DNA of 64,000 nt from Streptomyces pactum (lineage in GTDB: Bacteria; Actinomycetota; Actinomycetes; Streptomycetales; Streptomycetaceae), in NCBI RefSeq assembly GCF_002005225.1, contig NZ_CP019724.1, positions 4,601,001 through 4,665,000 on the forward strand. The letters are read 5' to 3'. Below are positions 20,234 to 28,501 of this stretch, one piece after another; positions within the stretch are counted from its first letter, which is position 1, and every line of letters starts with the position of its first letter. Position numbers and translations under genes: made by a program. Under the pieces are notes generated by a model. It was not told the origin of the DNA, did no database searches, and worked only from the letters and a program-made list of their open reading frames with translations.

Positions 20234-20878
20234 ATGCACGACCCGTACCACGAACTCCCGATCTCCGAGCAGGAGATGGCCACCGGCCTGAACAGCGCAG
20301 CAAGGTATCCCGTTGGACCGTCCAAGGGCCGGTCCAACGGGGGTCCCTCCGCCCCAGGGGTGGCGGAGGGGCTCGGGCACCAGGAGGTGCCCGAGGAGGA
20401 CAAGCTCGTCGAGACCCCCGCCGTTCCGTTGCCGCGAGCCACCGATGCTGCCGCGCTGCACCGCGTCGCCCGCCGCCGTCAGCACGAACCCGTCCAGCGC
20501 AAAGAGCGCGTCGACGTGCGCTACAGCGCCGAAGAGAAGACCGCGATCCTCGCCAAGGCGCGGTCCCTGAACATCGCCGGCGCCCACTACGTCGGCGCCG
20601 TCGTCATGGCCCACCTCCACGGCGACCTCGCGCTGTCCGGCCAGCGCACCCCACTGGACGACTACATCGACGAACTGACCGCCCTGCGCCGCGAGGTCGC
20701 CAGGATCGGCCACAACATCAATCAGATCGCCAAGAAGCTCCACTCCGGCGGCCATCCACACCCTGGGGACAGCGCCATGCTGGCCCAGGTTGAACCCGCC
20801 TTGGACGCAGTAGGCGCCACCGTCCGCCACATCGCGTCCGCCGCGAACCAGGCCGTCGCCAAGAAGCGCGCTCGATGA
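20234..20878 (+). CDS. mobC: MobC-family mobilization accessory protein
   Basis: The 214-residue protein contains a ribbon-helix-helix-like segment (~93–125, VDVRYSAEEKTAILAKAR) and the MobC signature GHNINQIAKKLHSGG at 159–173. Such proteins bind oriT with the relaxase. ATG 20234 has GGAG upstream, and the gene overlaps the relaxase start by ATGA, so the two are translationally coupled. The N-terminal ~60 residues are poorly conserved-looking and coincide with three perfect hairpins in the DNA (20309–20395), which may mean a dual coding/oriT function or a later true start. Confidence 0.85.
   Translation: MHDPYHELPISEQEMATGLNSAARYPVGPSKGRSNGGPSAPGVAEGLGHQEVPEEDKLVETPAVPLPRATDAAALHRVARRRQHEPVQRKERVDVRYSAEEKTAILAKARSLNIAGAHYVGAVVMAHLHGDLALSGQRTPLDDYIDELTALRREVARIGHNINQIAKKLHSGGHPHPGDSAMLAQVEPALDAVGATVRHIASAANQAVAKKRAR
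20309..20395. other. Cluster of three perfect inverted repeats, candidate oriT
   Basis: Three hairpins follow each other within 87 bp: CCCGTTGGACCG/CGGTCCAACGGG (9-nt loop), CCCTCCGCC/GGCGGAGGG (8-nt loop) and CTCGGGCAC/GTGCCCGAG (6-nt loop). They lie inside mobC codons ~26–54, just upstream of the relaxase gene. Relaxase origins of transfer usually contain such repeats next to nic, so I propose oriT; no nic consensus was identified. Confidence 0.45.
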
Positions 20879-22566
20879 TCGCGAAGATCAGCGGAGGCAA
20901 GGACACAGCCGGTCTGATCCGGTACCTGTTCGACACCAAGAAGGCTAAGGACCACACCGACCCCCACCTGGTCGCCTCATGGGACGGCTTCGCCCCCGAC
21001 CCCGGCCGCACCGACGACTTCGACGCCACGAAGAGGCTCCTCGTGGCCGACCTCGACCTGCACGTCAAACAGGCCAGGCGTCTCGGCCGCACCCCCGAGA
21101 AGCACACGTGGCACTGCTCGATCCGAGCCGCCGAGAGCGACCGCCACCTCAGCGACGAGGAGTGGGCCGACATCGCCCGCCGCGTCGTCGCCGCCACCGG
21201 CATCGCACCCGACGGAGATCCGGACGGCTGCCGATGGGTCGCAGTCCGCCATGCCCCCGACCACATCCACATTGCCGCCACCAAGGTCCGCGCCGACCTG
21301 CGTACGGCCCGCCACTGGAACGACTACCTCACCGCCGATCGCGAACTCGCCGCCATCGAGAAGGAATACGACCTCTTCCAAGTCATCCGCGGTGACCGCA
21401 CCGCCGCCGCACGCCCCACCCGCGCCGAACAGGAGAAGGCCCGCCGCGCCGGCCACGACACGACCGCCCGCGAACGCCTGCGCGCCACCGTCCGTACTGC
21501 TGTGGCCGCCGCCTCCACCATCGAGGAGTTCGTCAGCCTGCTCAGCCACCTCGACGGCGTGCTCGTCGAGGTCGTGCACTTCCCCTCAGGGGACGTACGC
21601 GGATACAAGGTCGCCGTCGCCGACGACGCCCAAGGTCCCATTTGGTACTCCGGCTCCAAACTCGCCCCGGACCTGTCTCTCCCCAAGATCCAAGAACGCC
21701 TGGCGGCCATGGGGCCGCAGCCCATTGACCAGTCGGGTAGGCGCAGGCCCAACCCCTGGTACCAGGCGACAGCCGCCGCCGAACGCATTGCCCACCACCT
21801 GGATCAACCTGACGACGGAGCCTCTCAGGCCCATCTGGCCGCTTTCGGTGAAGCCCTCGACGCCGTTGTCCTTGTCACGCCCCAAGCCGTGCGACCTCAA
21901 CTCCGAGAAGCAGCAACCGCGTTCGAGCGCGCCACCCGCTCCCGCATCCACGCCGAACACCACCACGCCCGGGCCCTGCGCGGCGCCGTACGAGCAATGC
22001 TCCGCGAACCTGCGCCCAAAGACGGAGCCGTCCTGGCGATGTTCCTCGACGCCGCGGTCCTCGTCGTCATCGCCGCCGCTCGCTGGCACCAGCTCCACCA
22101 TCACGATCAGCAAGTCGCTGCCGCGCGCGAGACGCTGCTCCATCTCCAAGCCGCCTACGGCCAGGCCGCAGCCGCCCCCTTGGCCGCTCTCGCGCAACGC
22201 CGACCGCCCCAGCAGACCGTGGATCGGCACGTTCGGCACCTGCGCCAGGCTGTGCCCAACCATGCCGAGCAGATCGTCGAAGACCCCGCCTTCGGCGCTC
22301 TCACCGCTGCCCTCGCCGAGGCCGAGGCAGTGGGCCACGATCCGCAGCAGCTCCTCCAACAGGCTGCCGATCAACGCGCCCTTGACGATGCCGACTCTCC
22401 CGCACGAGTCCTGACTTGGCGTATTCAACGCCTCGGCGCACGGCCAGCCCCCAGCGCACGAGCCCGTGCAGCGCAGGCTCGCAGCCGAGCACAGAGCCCC
22501 CACGCTCCGGTACACGTGGCAGCCACCCCCACAACCTTGCTGCCTCCGCGGACACGGCGGCGCTGA
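20875..22566 (+). CDS. Relaxase / mobilization nuclease (MobA/VirD2-like)
   Basis: The 563-residue protein has an N-terminal relaxase domain starting MIAKISGGKDTAGLIRYL, with candidate nucleophile Tyr17 and the metal-binding HUH-type motif RHAPDHIHIA at 125–134 (His126, His130, His132). It would nick oriT and pilot the strand. The C-terminal 250 residues are helical, Ala/Gln/His-rich, with one hydrophobic stretch at ~380–395. It overlaps mobC by four bases (ATGA). With no secretion genes on the element, transfer would need a co-resident conjugative machine. Confidence 0.9.
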   Translation: MIAKISGGKDTAGLIRYLFDTKKAKDHTDPHLVASWDGFAPDPGRTDDFDATKRLLVADLDLHVKQARRLGRTPEKHTWHCSIRAAESDRHLSDEEWADIARRVVAATGIAPDGDPDGCRWVAVRHAPDHIHIAATKVRADLRTARHWNDYLTADRELAAIEKEYDLFQVIRGDRTAAARPTRAEQEKARRAGHDTTARERLRATVRTAVAAASTIEEFVSLLSHLDGVLVEVVHFPSGDVRGYKVAVADDAQGPIWYSGSKLAPDLSLPKIQERLAAMGPQPIDQSGRRRPNPWYQATAAAERIAHHLDQPDDGASQAHLAAFGEALDAVVLVTPQAVRPQLREAATAFERATRSRIHAEHHHARALRGAVRAMLREPAPKDGAVLAMFLDAAVLVVIAAARWHQLHHHDQQVAAARETLLHLQAAYGQAAAAPLAALAQRRPPQQTVDRHVRHLRQAVPNHAEQIVEDPAFGALTAALAEAEAVGHDPQQLLQQAADQRALDDADSPARVLTWRIQRLGARPAPSARARAAQARSRAQSPHAPVHVAATPTTLLPPRTRRR

Positions 22567-22764
22567 CAACATCCCGCGAACAGCCTGGGCTTGACAGTGC
22601 TCTGTGACGCGAAACCAGTCGACGGCATGCCCCTGACATGTGGGGAGCGACAAGCTCAGCCCGGGGCGGACGTAGCACAGGTTCCCGCTGCGCCATAAAT
22701 AGGCGAGGCGGTCAGCTGGATCGTGGGACCATGAATGGGGAGCAAGAACGACGAGGGGGCGGGG

Positions 22765-23841
22765 ATGACGATCAAGCGTGGCCGAAAGGGTGAGCTGGGG
22801 CTCGAGGTGCTGCCGCTGGTTCATATGGCCTTGCCGGAGCCGGATGGGCAGACCCTCCTTCGGGATCGGCATCCAGAAACTATGGCTGCTATTGGGCATG
22901 CACTCCGAGCCTCGCTGGACAATATCTCTCGATTGCAGGGACAGCAGGCCCAGTACGCCTTCGAAGCCGTGGTTGTCGCCCTCGGCGGTGTTCGCTTGAT
23001 CAAGACGGAAGACTCCGGCTCTTACTACTTCGATGACGCCGACGGTGAGCTCCGACCCCCCGATTTTCGGATTATTCTCCGCGACGGAACCGTGCTTCTT
23101 GTCGAGGTGAAGCTCGTGCCACCTGGCAAGGAGAAGAAAGTCAAAGTGCGAGCCAAGGACATGGAGGCGACGGAGGCATACGCCCGTGCCACCGGCGGGC
23201 GCTTGCTGTACGCGCACTATTGGAGTGGACCGAATCTATGGACGCTGGTTCCCCCATCCGCCTTCCAGCGAGACGTTGGGCAACAACGACTTACAGTGTC
23301 TGCCGCCATGATGGCGAACGAGATGGGCATCCTCGGTGACGCTTTTCTGGGCGGAAAGCCACCCTTGACCGTATCTGTATTGATGGATACAGGCATGGAA
23401 AAGTCGGTCGAAGCCGAGGATGAGAGCGATCAGCGACTCATGACAACGGCTGGGGTGGAGCTGTCGAGCGCCGGAAAGGTGATCAAGGATCCGGCGGAAC
23501 TGAAACTGGCGTGGTTTCTGGCGTGGCACAGCGGTTGGATACCGACACAGAGGGCGCAGTTCGACAGTCTCGGCCGAGTCGCAAGGATCAACTACGACTT
23601 CGCTCCGGACGTCGACAAAGACCAAATGCGGGAGATTGCCAAACAGGGGTTTGCCTTCTTCGGAGCGCTCAGCACCCTCTACACGGCGCGGTTCCGGCGA
23701 GCTACAACCACAGATGGGGGCGATATCAGGGCACTGAGCGAGGAGCCTCGGCCTGCCCTCATGGCCCAACTGGTACCCGAGGATTATTGGGAGCAAGACC
23801 GAATTCTCGGGCTTTGGAAATTCAACCTCAAACCGCAGTAA
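22765..23841 (+). CDS. Orphan protein with PD-(D/E)XK nuclease-like motif
   Basis: The 358-residue protein (ATG 22765 preceded by GAGGGGG; ATG 22735 is an in-frame alternative) is not one I recognise. Residues ~95–120 read RPPDFRIILRDGTVLLVEVK, matching the PD-x(n)-E-x-K core (Asp100, Glu114, Lys116) of restriction-endonuclease-like folds, preceded by a Glu-bearing helix (FEAVV, ~67). The C-terminal part is mixed alpha/beta and ends WKFNLKPQ. It is less GC-biased than its neighbours, suggesting separate acquisition. A nuclease role, perhaps in defence or element stability, is inferred; no methylase partner is adjacent. Confidence 0.6.
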   Translation: MTIKRGRKGELGLEVLPLVHMALPEPDGQTLLRDRHPETMAAIGHALRASLDNISRLQGQQAQYAFEAVVVALGGVRLIKTEDSGSYYFDDADGELRPPDFRIILRDGTVLLVEVKLVPPGKEKKVKVRAKDMEATEAYARATGGRLLYAHYWSGPNLWTLVPPSAFQRDVGQQRLTVSAAMMANEMGILGDAFLGGKPPLTVSVLMDTGMEKSVEAEDESDQRLMTTAGVELSSAGKVIKDPAELKLAWFLAWHSGWIPTQRAQFDSLGRVARINYDFAPDVDKDQMREIAKQGFAFFGALSTLYTARFRRATTTDGGDIRALSEEPRPALMAQLVPEDYWEQDRILGLWKFNLKPQ

Positions 23842-23898
23842 AGAAATCTGTTAAACCACCGCCTGTTCTGCACGAGGGCACCCGGGTCCGTACGCTCA

Positions 23899-25035
23899 TC
23901 ACGCCCTCCCCGGAAGGATTTTACTTCCAGGACCGGAGGGCTGTTCGAGGCTTCCCCGGATCACGCTGTCGCTGGCTCGCAGAGCCGCCGCCAGTTCTCG
24001 TTGCAGCTCGTCCGGGAGTATCCCTGCGTCGAGGGCGCAGGTGCGCACCAGCGCGCGACAGTCCTGCACTTGCCGGGCCGTGGCGATCTCGGTGAACAGA
24101 GGGTGAGCCAAGTTCTCGCGGGCTGCGTAGCCGTCCTCGGCGTCCGTCGTCCTGCGGTGGAGGTCCTCGACGATGCGGTGCGCGGCGAGTGCCTCGGCGG
24201 ACCCGATCGCGTCGAGGACGGTGAGTCCGAGGCGGATGTCGAACACGGTCATCCCGGGTTCGGCCTTCCGTCCGGAGTAGGCCGTCACCAGGGCGGCCAG
24301 GTGGCCGTCGATCGACTGCCCGGCGTCGCGGCGGCACAGAACGGTCAGGCACGCCGTGACGGCTTGTTCCCACGGGTCGCCGGGCATCGTGTCGGCGAGG
24401 AGACCAGCCGCCCCTGCCGTGTCGTTCGCAACGAGGGCGGCGAGTACGGCGACCTGCCGACCGTCGAGCATCCGCTGGCCGATGCCATGGTGGGCTTCGA
24501 TGTGCACAAGCGCCTCGGCCCAGCGCCCCTCGGTGGTGAGGGTGCGCGTGCCGTCAGCGAGGAGGACGCGCCACAGCCACGCGCGAACTTCCTGACGGTC
24601 TTCGCTGGCCGCTGTGAGGTCCGCAGGGACGTTGACGCCCTCGAACCGGGCGGCTGTGCCCGTCTCGACGGCCTTGTACAGGTCGAGGAGTCGCTGGCGC
24701 CCCTCATCGGCGTGGCCGGCGCGGATCTGGAGGCGGGCGAGGTTGACGACCGGTTCCAGTCCTCGGATCGCGCTCATGCCGGGCAGGGGGCAGGCGTGGA
24801 GGTAGGCGGCGGCGTGCTGATGACACATCTCGCGGGCGAGGTCGGGGAGGGCAAGGTCGGAGGCGATGAGCGCGGCCTGGTTGTAGACGGCCGATGCGAG
24901 ACCCTGGTCGGCCTTCTTCACCGCGGTGTCGGCCAGGTCGACGAGTGCGCGTACGCGTTCAGGCAGGGGCAGATAGGCGGGGCGGAATCGGGCGACGAGC
25001 GGGAAGCGCTGGGCTGTGAGGCCGTGCGGGTCCAT
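23899..25035 (-). CDS. Helical-repeat (TPR-like) protein of the FxLD lanthipeptide locus
   Basis: The 378-residue soluble protein is almost entirely alpha-helical, with paired-helix patterns (ALIASDLALPDLAREMCHQH; LARLQIRAGHADEGRQRLLD) resembling TPR repeats. It starts at ATG 25035 after GGGGGATTC and reads in the same direction as the lanthipeptide genes, 88 bp beyond the methyltransferase. Similar hypothetical proteins accompany FxLD systems in actinobacteria, to my recollection. It may be a scaffold or regulator; there is no catalytic motif. Confidence 0.6.
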   Translation of the reverse strand: MDPHGLTAQRFPLVARFRPAYLPLPERVRALVDLADTAVKKADQGLASAVYNQAALIASDLALPDLAREMCHQHAAAYLHACPLPGMSAIRGLEPVVNLARLQIRAGHADEGRQRLLDLYKAVETGTAARFEGVNVPADLTAASEDRQEVRAWLWRVLLADGTRTLTTEGRWAEALVHIEAHHGIGQRMLDGRQVAVLAALVANDTAGAAGLLADTMPGDPWEQAVTACLTVLCRRDAGQSIDGHLAALVTAYSGRKAEPGMTVFDIRLGLTVLDAIGSAEALAAHRIVEDLHRRTTDAEDGYAARENLAHPLFTEIATARQVQDCRALVRTCALDAGILPDELQRELAAALRASDSVIRGSLEQPSGPGSKILPGRA

Positions 25036-25123
25036 GAATCCCCCGGGTCGAGAGTGAGGACTGCTGAGGCGGCGGTGCCCACCAGTCGTGTGCCGACGGG
25101 CACCGTCCGCTAGGGGTGGGGCG

Positions 25124-27205
25124 TCATCGCCAGTCGACGACGATGCGGTTCAGCGGGGTGTCGAGGGCGAAGCGACCGGGGCGCTGCTCGATCTCGGGGG
25201 CGTCAAGGGGCTGGATCTCGAACGTGGCCTCACGGTCGCGGTAGTCGCGATCCCAGGTGCGGATGGCGTCGGCGACCCTCGCGACCAGTTCGTCACTGCC
25301 GGGGCCGTGGCCGATGACGCCGAACTCCCAGAGCTTGTCGCCCTCGGGGGTCTTCTCCTTCGACAGGCGCCGGGCGAGGTAGGTGACGGCGCCCTTGTCG
25401 ACGACTGCGGTCGACGAGGGGTAGGGGTCCTCGGTGAGCAGGGTGCCCTTGGCGCTCTGGGGGAACAGCATCCGGACAAGGCCGGAGGGGAGGGAGCAGG
25501 TGACAAACAGTTCCATCCACTCCGGTGACTCCATGGCGCGGACCGTCATGCCCGTCCACTCCTCGGTGCGCGGCTGGTCAAGCACGCCTGCGAGGGCATC
25601 TGCGTCGATGCTGAGCCCGGCGGGGGCCTGGAGTCGTACGGTGCCATCCGTGCTGAGCGGGATCACTCGGCGGTCGTCGTCGGCGATGCCCCGCCGAAGC
25701 GGCATGAAGGTGTTCATCTCACTGCCGAGGGACACCCACCGGCCGTCACGCTGCTCGTAGGCGATGGAGCGGGACACCGTGCCCTTGAGGCGTTGGGGCA
25801 CGAGGAGTCGGCCGCCGGGGGCGAGCTGCTGCAGCCAGGCGTGCGGTACGCCGTGCGCGCCGACGGTGGCGATGATCCGGTCGTACGGCGCTGTTTCGGC
25901 GTAGCCGAGTGCCCCGTCGCGGGTCACGGCCTCGGCGTTGGTGACTCCGGCGGCGGCGAGATGCGTGCGGGCGCCTTCCACGAGGTCGTCGTCGACGTCG
26001 AGGGTGGTCACGTGTCCGTTCTCGCCGACCAGGTGGGCGAGGAGACCGGCGTTGTATCCGGTGCCGGCGCCGAGTTCGAGGATGCGTTCGCCGGGCTGGG
26101 CTTCGAGCTGGTCCAGCATGAGGGCGACGACGCCGGGCTGGGAGGCGCAGGAGATGGACGTGCCGTCGGTGTCGTACTTGATGTGCACCGGTGCGTTGGC
26201 GTAGGCGTCTTCGAGTGACGCCTCGGGCACGAACACGTGGCGGGGCACGGTCCGCAGCGCGGTCTCGACGGCGGACGTGCGGGCGTGTCCGTCCGCGCGG
26301 AGCTGGTCGACCAGGGCGTTGCGGAGGCGCTCGGCGTCCGCCGTGGGGGTGGTGATCGTGTCGGTGTTCACCGCGCTGACGCTATCGATGTCGGCCGTTG
26401 CCTCGGTGGGCGATGCGGTGTGGTCACTCGTTCCCATGACTACCTCTCGTGCGATGTGGGACAGGGCGCTCTGGTCGTTCCGGAGGAGACCGGCGCGGTT
26501 GGCGTGGAAGATCACGTGGTGGGCGATGACGGCTCGCAGGCCGCGGGTGAGGGTGCCGCGGGCTGCGAGGTCGGCGAGCGTGGCGCCGGTCCGCTCGAAG
26601 GCGGTCACCCATTCCTTGTGCGCGTGGAGTGGGCTGCCCGGGTGGCAGAGGTTGTGGGCGTCGGCGGTCATGAGCTTGCGCATGGGCGGGGCCAGTTCGG
26701 CGGCTCGTTCGGGTGGTGGTGGATTGGTGGCTGGTCGAAGGGCTGCGACTTTCGCCCATACGTCGCCCTGTTCGAACCAGTCGAGTCCGGCGCCGCGCAT
26801 CAGGGCGCTCGCCAGCAGGACGGCGGTTTCCCGGCGTCCCAGGTGCATCGGGCTCGGCTGGTAGGTGAGCAGGTGGCGGGAGTCGCTGTGGAACAGTTCG
26901 TGGGCTGCGGCCATGGCCTCCGTGCCGCCGAACGCGTCGGTCTCGGGCTCGTAGACGCAGGGCAGGCACGACATGGCCACGCCGTCGTCGATGAGGTCGC
27001 TCAGGAGAGACTCGATGGCCGGGGAGGGCTTGTCCGCGAGGTAACGCAGCGGCCAGGGCTGCTTGTTCATGAACCACCAGCCGGTGAGCTGCCCGTCGGC
27101 CTCGGCCTCGATCAGAGCGGGGCCGAGGCGTTCGGCGATGGTGTGCCGGGCAGTCTCGCGGTCGCCGAAGGTGATGTTGTGCTGCTGCCAGCGGTCGGGA
27201 GGCAT
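25124..27205 (-). CDS. FxLD-system methyltransferase (thiopeptide-type domain + PIMT)
   Basis: The 693-residue protein joins two parts. Residues ~1–260 form a SpaB_C/thiopeptide-type biosynthesis domain (WWFMNKQPWPLRYLADKPSP), and ~300–690 a protein-L-isoaspartate O-methyltransferase domain with SAM motif GERILELGAGTGYNAGLL. This architecture defines the FxLD-system methyltransferase that accompanies FxLD lanthipeptides. It is expected to methylate an Asp of the modified core, leading to succinimide or isoaspartate; Asp44/Asp45 of the precursor are candidates. ATG 27205 lies 21 bp after lanC. Function is from family; the target residue is inference. Confidence 0.85.
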   Translation of the reverse strand: MPPDRWQQHNITFGDRETARHTIAERLGPALIEAEADGQLTGWWFMNKQPWPLRYLADKPSPAIESLLSDLIDDGVAMSCLPCVYEPETDAFGGTEAMAAAHELFHSDSRHLLTYQPSPMHLGRRETAVLLASALMRGAGLDWFEQGDVWAKVAALRPATNPPPPERAAELAPPMRKLMTADAHNLCHPGSPLHAHKEWVTAFERTGATLADLAARGTLTRGLRAVIAHHVIFHANRAGLLRNDQSALSHIAREVVMGTSDHTASPTEATADIDSVSAVNTDTITTPTADAERLRNALVDQLRADGHARTSAVETALRTVPRHVFVPEASLEDAYANAPVHIKYDTDGTSISCASQPGVVALMLDQLEAQPGERILELGAGTGYNAGLLAHLVGENGHVTTLDVDDDLVEGARTHLAAAGVTNAEAVTRDGALGYAETAPYDRIIATVGAHGVPHAWLQQLAPGGRLLVPQRLKGTVSRSIAYEQRDGRWVSLGSEMNTFMPLRRGIADDDRRVIPLSTDGTVRLQAPAGLSIDADALAGVLDQPRTEEWTGMTVRAMESPEWMELFVTCSLPSGLVRMLFPQSAKGTLLTEDPYPSSTAVVDKGAVTYLARRLSKEKTPEGDKLWEFGVIGHGPGSDELVARVADAIRTWDRDYRDREATFEIQPLDAPEIEQRPGRFALDTPLNRIVVDWR

Positions 27206-27226
27206 AGAGGTCCTTCGGTCGGTGGA

Positions 27227-28501
27227 TCAAGCGATGAGGAGGCATGCGTCCCAGGCGGACTGGGGTGGTGCGGCGGTGCTGGGCGCGAGGAGGGCCAGGG
27301 CTATGCCGGCGGCGCCGTCGAGGAGGCCGGGGCCGCCTTCCTTGTCCTGAATGAGCGCCGTGGCCATGAGTTCGGGGTCAGTGCTTGGTGGGATGACCGC
27401 AGCCAGGAGGGCCGGGATCGCGGCTCGGAGTTTGTCTGCGGTTGAGGGGTGGGCGTCGTCGGCCGTACGCGCAGCGGTGTGGGCGAGGCCGGCGGACCCG
27501 TGGCAGAGGCCGTTGTCCGTCGTGGCCTTCAGCTGCTCGGGATCGGTGAGGGCCGCCACGAGCGCGTTCTCCGCGTCGATCTGGCGGCTGGCGTCGCCGA
27601 GGGCCAGCGCGGCAAGTTGCTGCGCGCGAGCGAGGCCGGCGGTGCCGTAGCACCAGGACGGCCGCCGGGGCGCGGACGGCGCGAGACGCCCCCTGCGCAG
27701 CTCGCCTTGAGTGATCCAGTACGGCCAGTCCGGTCCGCCATCGGCCTTCTGTTTCCAGCGGTCCAGCCAGGCCAGGATGGTGCGTACTGCTGCATGGTGC
27801 CCGTCGGTGACGGAGCCGTTCCGAGCGGCGAGGGCCAGGAGCGCGAGCACGCCGCCGATGCCGTGTGCCATACCGGTGTTGGCGTGTCCGCCGGGGAATC
27901 GGTCGTCCGGGCTGCCCGAGGGCCCGGTCTCCGCCCACCAGCCCGGCAGGGTCTCGCCGTGATGGGTGATCGGTTCGGTGAGGCGCACGCAGTAGTCGAG
28001 GACGGCGCGCATCGTGGAGCTGCCGGGGTCTCGGCGCAGTAGGTAGGCGCCGTATCCGGTGAGGCCCCGGATGGTGTCGAACTCGGCGAGCTGCGGCAGG
28101 CGTCCGGCGTCGATGCGGCGGTGTGCGGTGTCGAGACGGCGTCCGACGTCGACTGCGATCTGCCTGTCCATCGCGTCGAGGGCGCGCTGGTAGGAGCCGG
28201 GGAGGTGGTCGGCGGCGCAGGTCAGGGCGTGGGCGAAGGCGGGCACTCCGTAGAACGGGTGGCTGTCCGGGCCGCTGGTGAGCGGCTGCCGGGAGGCGGC
28301 GGCGAGCCAGTCGTGGGCGCGGTACCACGGGCCGTGGCCGTTCGCGGCCAGCTCGATGTGCAGGAGCGCGATTCCGGGCGGGCCGTAAGCAAGGTGCTGC
28401 CGGTCCGAGGTCAGCGTCCTGGAGGCGAGGCGCACGGTGTCGGGGTCGGCGAGCCGGGCGGCGATGGCGTGGACCAAGCCGAGCGCGGGGTGGGCGGTCA
28501 C
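27227..28501 (-). CDS. lanC: Lanthionine synthetase C-like cyclase (LanC)
   Basis: The 424-residue protein carries LanC motifs: GLTGYGAYLL, the active-site MAHGIGGVLALLALA (His213), and zinc ligands in SWCYGTAGLA (Cys284) and NGLCHGSAGLAH (Cys333, His334). It should form thioether rings by adding Cys thiols to dehydrated Ser/Thr made by LanB. The GTG start at 28501 overlaps the lanB stop (GTGA) with GGGAGG six bases upstream, so lanB and lanC are translationally coupled. The full ligand set implies an active enzyme. Confidence 0.92.
   Translation of the reverse strand: MTAHPALGLVHAIAARLADPDTVRLASRTLTSDRQHLAYGPPGIALLHIELAANGHGPWYRAHDWLAAASRQPLTSGPDSHPFYGVPAFAHALTCAADHLPGSYQRALDAMDRQIAVDVGRRLDTAHRRIDAGRLPQLAEFDTIRGLTGYGAYLLRRDPGSSTMRAVLDYCVRLTEPITHHGETLPGWWAETGPSGSPDDRFPGGHANTGMAHGIGGVLALLALAARNGSVTDGHHAAVRTILAWLDRWKQKADGGPDWPYWITQGELRRGRLAPSAPRRPSWCYGTAGLARAQQLAALALGDASRQIDAENALVAALTDPEQLKATTDNGLCHGSAGLAHTAARTADDAHPSTADKLRAAIPALLAAVIPPSTDPELMATALIQDKEGGPGLLDGAAGIALALLAPSTAAPPQSAWDACLLIA

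Noticed and set aside
23899..25113. Plus-strand frame of 370 codons opposite the TPR-like gene
   Set aside because: It is a shadow; the minus-strand frame has a regular helical pattern and a properly placed start.
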